Shown here: positions 62,323 to 64,000 of the stretch, in pieces
Layout: the number at the start of each line of letters is the position of its first letter
Numbering within the stretch: the stretch's first letter is position 1
Assembly (NCBI RefSeq): GCF_024813435.1
Contig: NZ_JANAEZ010000009.1
Span: 124,001 to 188,000 of the forward strand
Source of the DNA: Cognataquiflexum gelatinilyticum
GTDB taxonomy: Bacteria; Bacteroidota; Bacteroidia; Cytophagales; Cyclobacteriaceae
Length of the DNA stretch: 64,000 nt
Direction of reading: 5' to 3'
Program-made: the position numbers and the translations under genes
The notes under the pieces: generated by a model
Databases searched by the model: none
Seen by the model: only the letters and a program-made list of their open reading frames with translations
Told to the model about the DNA's origin: nothing

Positions 62323-64000
62323 TTATTTCTTTAAAAACCGTTTTCTCATGATTTGACGGTTATCACTGATTTCAAAGATATAAAGACCTGAGGTAAATTC
62401 CTGTATATCCACTTGCAAATTCTTGTCTGTGGCCAAATATACATCCTCACGAATTACTTTTCCTGTCACATCAATTATCCTGAAATTACCCGAATTCATA
62501 GTTTCAGGAACCTTTATTATTAGCCTGTCAGAGGCAGGCACCGGATAAATTTTAAACTCTGACTGATTTGAAATTTCTGGATTTATAGAAAGAATCGGAT
62601 CTTGAAGGATTTCACCTTCCGGCAATGGAAGTTTTTTATTGGTAAACATCAGGAATTCATTGGCCCTCACCCTGAAAGCCCGGGAATTTCCTGACAACAC
62701 GATTTCTTCTCCTGTGAAGTAATTATACCAAGTTCCCGATGCGGGAAAAGTAAGGTTGGCACCGGCAATGTCAGTAAGTCCAAAATTTCCATAAAGGACC
62801 ACTTGAAGGTCAGCGTCTGTCAGTTTGATGCTTTTCAAAGGTTGGAATAGCTCCAAAGTGGCGTTTTGGGGGTTGTTAAAAGCATTGTTGTTGCTTTTGA
62901 GATCTATCATTGCCCGGTACATATTGAAAAGACGCTGTCTTTCGGGATTTTCCAAATACTCCCATTTGGTAGGCTTGATACCAAGTCTGTCGTTATTAAG
63001 CTCTTGGTCGTAACCAAACTCTTCAAATTGCCAAATCATTTTTGGACCCGGAATGGAAAAGAAAAAGGCTGCCATCAATTGGTTCCTGTTTATGGCATTG
63101 CTGAGTTGACGGATATTGACCGGAGAAGTCTGTCCCCAAGTGAGTGATTCCCACATGGTCCTTTCTTCGTCATGGCTTTCCATGTAGCTGACTAAGGTAT
63201 TATTGTTCCATCCACGGGTTTTGTAATATCCCCATTCAAAATTCCATGAATTCCCTTTGGCAATCTCCCTAAAATCAAAATTCATATTCCCCCAAAACAT
63301 CAAGCCATGAGTTGACAATTCCTTTTCCTCAATGTTGTCTGCAAAATGCTCCAAAATCACATAGGCTTCAGGATGGTTTTCCTTGATTTGATCATATATG
63401 TTTTTCCAAATCGCAATCCTTGACGCATCATATTCTCCCCAAAATCCTACATTGTCTCCAGAATTGGTCTGGGTAAATCCTTTGCTCAAATCAAACCTAA
63501 ATCCATCCACTTTGTATTCTGTCAGCCAATAATTATTGACAGAATCCATTAAAGCTTTGGTATAAGCACTCTCATGGTTGAAGTCATAACCGACATTGAA
63601 TGGATGTTTTGCCACTCTGTTTAGCCAAGGATTATCCAAAGTCGGTGCTCCATAATCTCCATCATTATACAACCTTACAAACGGAGACTGACCAAAAGCG
63701 TGGTTGAGAACCATGTCCAAAATGACCACCATGCCTCTTTTGTGAGCCTCATCGATCAATTCCTTCAATTGATTTTTTGGACCGTAAAATTTATCTACCG
63801 CAAAAAAGAAAGATGGATTGTATCCCCATGAAAGATTCCCTTCAAATTCCTTGATCGGCATCAATTCAAGTGCATTGATCCCCAATCCTGCCAAATAATC
63901 CAAGCGCTCAATCACAGCTTTGAAAGTTCTTCTATCATCAAAATCCCTAACCAAAAGTTCATATACCACCAACTCCTCTTTGTCGGGTTTTTCATAATCA
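62323..64000 (-). CDS. GH13 alpha-amylase with T9SS sorting domain (5' end outside window)
   Basis: At least 559 residues are visible; the frame is open to the right edge (DYEKPDKEELVVYELLVRDF), so the real start lies outside and the TTG at 63972 is not it. Catalytic motifs: VDGFRFDLSKGF (nucleophile), VILEHF (acid/base) and MESHDEER. The C-terminus (last about 80 residues) is a type IX secretion sorting domain: FKIYPVPASDRLIIK then LYIFEISDNRQIMRKRFLKK. So it is a secreted amylase. First visible gene of the minus-strand locus. Confidence 0.95.
   Translation of the reverse strand, partial: DYEKPDKEELVVYELLVRDFDDRRTFKAVIERLDYLAGLGINALELMPIKEFEGNLSWGYNPSFFFAVDKFYGPKNQLKELIDEAHKRGMVVILDMVLNHAFGQSPFVRLYNDGDYGAPTLDNPWLNRVAKHPFNVGYDFNHESAYTKALMDSVNNYWLTEYKVDGFRFDLSKGFTQTNSGDNVGFWGEYDASRIAIWKNIYDQIKENHPEAYVILEHFADNIEEKELSTHGLMFWGNMNFDFREIAKGNSWNFEWGYYKTRGWNNNTLVSYMESHDEERTMWESLTWGQTSPVNIRQLSNAINRNQLMAAFFFSIPGPKMIWQFEEFGYDQELNNDRLGIKPTKWEYLENPERQRLFNMYRAMIDLKSNNNAFNNPQNATLELFQPLKSIKLTDADLQVVLYGNFGLTDIAGANLTFPASGTWYNYFTGEEIVLSGNSRAFRVRANEFLMFTNKKLPLPEGEILQDPILSINPEISNQSEFKIYPVPASDRLIIKVPETMNSGNFRIIDVTGKVIREDVYLATDKNLQVDIQEFTSGLYIFEISDNRQIMRKRFLKK

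Noticed and set aside
63970..63972. TTG as start of the right-edge amylase
   Set aside because: The frame remains open to the edge and codes for a family-like DYEKPDKEELVVYELLVRDF segment, so the true start is outside the window.

Overview
The window is from a Bacteroidota chromosome, most likely Cytophagales (Cyclobacteriaceae-like). I base this on gene content and style, not on a marker gene. A secreted amylase carries a type IX secretion (T9SS) sorting domain, many short lipoproteins have Bacteroidota lipoboxes, several genes have TAnnTTTG -7 boxes, AraC regulators fused to a multi-helix membrane domain recur, and lineage families such as DUF6266 are present. No rRNA, tRNA, transposase or CRISPR array was found.

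Layout. (1) 1-12.3 kb, mostly housekeeping: a partial Tat-exported oxidoreductase, ferritin, a fatty-acid hydroxylase-type membrane protein, an HTH regulator, an HdeD-like protein, a GreA-C-like protein, glycogen phosphorylase, an NlpE-like lipoprotein followed by a Met-rich lipoprotein, a DUF2490 protein and a phosphate-selective-type porin. (2) 12.5-33.7 kb, an accessory region built from repeated modules: two DUF1254/DUF1214 lipoproteins ending in near-identical terminators, two metallo-beta-lactamase (MBL) alkyl-sulfatase-like proteins (one with a degenerate metal site), DUF2490 and D15-like barrels, and four membrane-anchored AraC regulators. A type III restriction-modification operon (mod-res) sits between the two DUF1254 modules. 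Upstream of mod is a 21-bp-period array of TAC-N4-GTA half-palindromes, followed by an unrecognised 159-residue protein gene. (3) 33.8-46.2 kb: DUF4136 and barrel genes, a formylglycine-generating enzyme, a second D15-like barrel, DUF6266, decayed repeats, an aldehyde/alcohol dehydrogenase pair and a Cys-type arylsulfatase lipoprotein. (4) 46.3-52 kb: small envelope and stress-type proteins on the minus strand (coiled-coil lipoprotein, YtxH-like, lipocalin-like, cupin, AraC, CsbD-like, lmo0937-like), with two tandem homologous small-RNA-like units and a looser third one. (5) 52.1-59.5 kb, plus strand: a fifth membrane AraC, a short AraC protein, a second sulfatase, three barrels, a HAD phosphatase lipoprotein and a DUF4136-like lipoprotein. 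(6) 59.6-64 kb, minus strand: a lipoprotein GH13 amylase, class II fructose-bisphosphate aldolase and a T9SS-secreted GH13 amylase that runs off the window.

How it may work together (inference). Regions 2, 3 and 5 look like a sulfate-ester or lipid-sulfate catabolic and sensing region. Exported sulfatases would be matured by the formylglycine enzyme, alkyl-sulfatase-like hydrolases would release alcohols, the alcohol and aldehyde dehydrogenases could oxidise these, barrels would provide outer-membrane passage, and membrane AraC proteins would sense the substrates. The most unusual non-coding structures are the 21-bp array at 19849-20268 and the tandem small-RNA-like units at 47065-47397.
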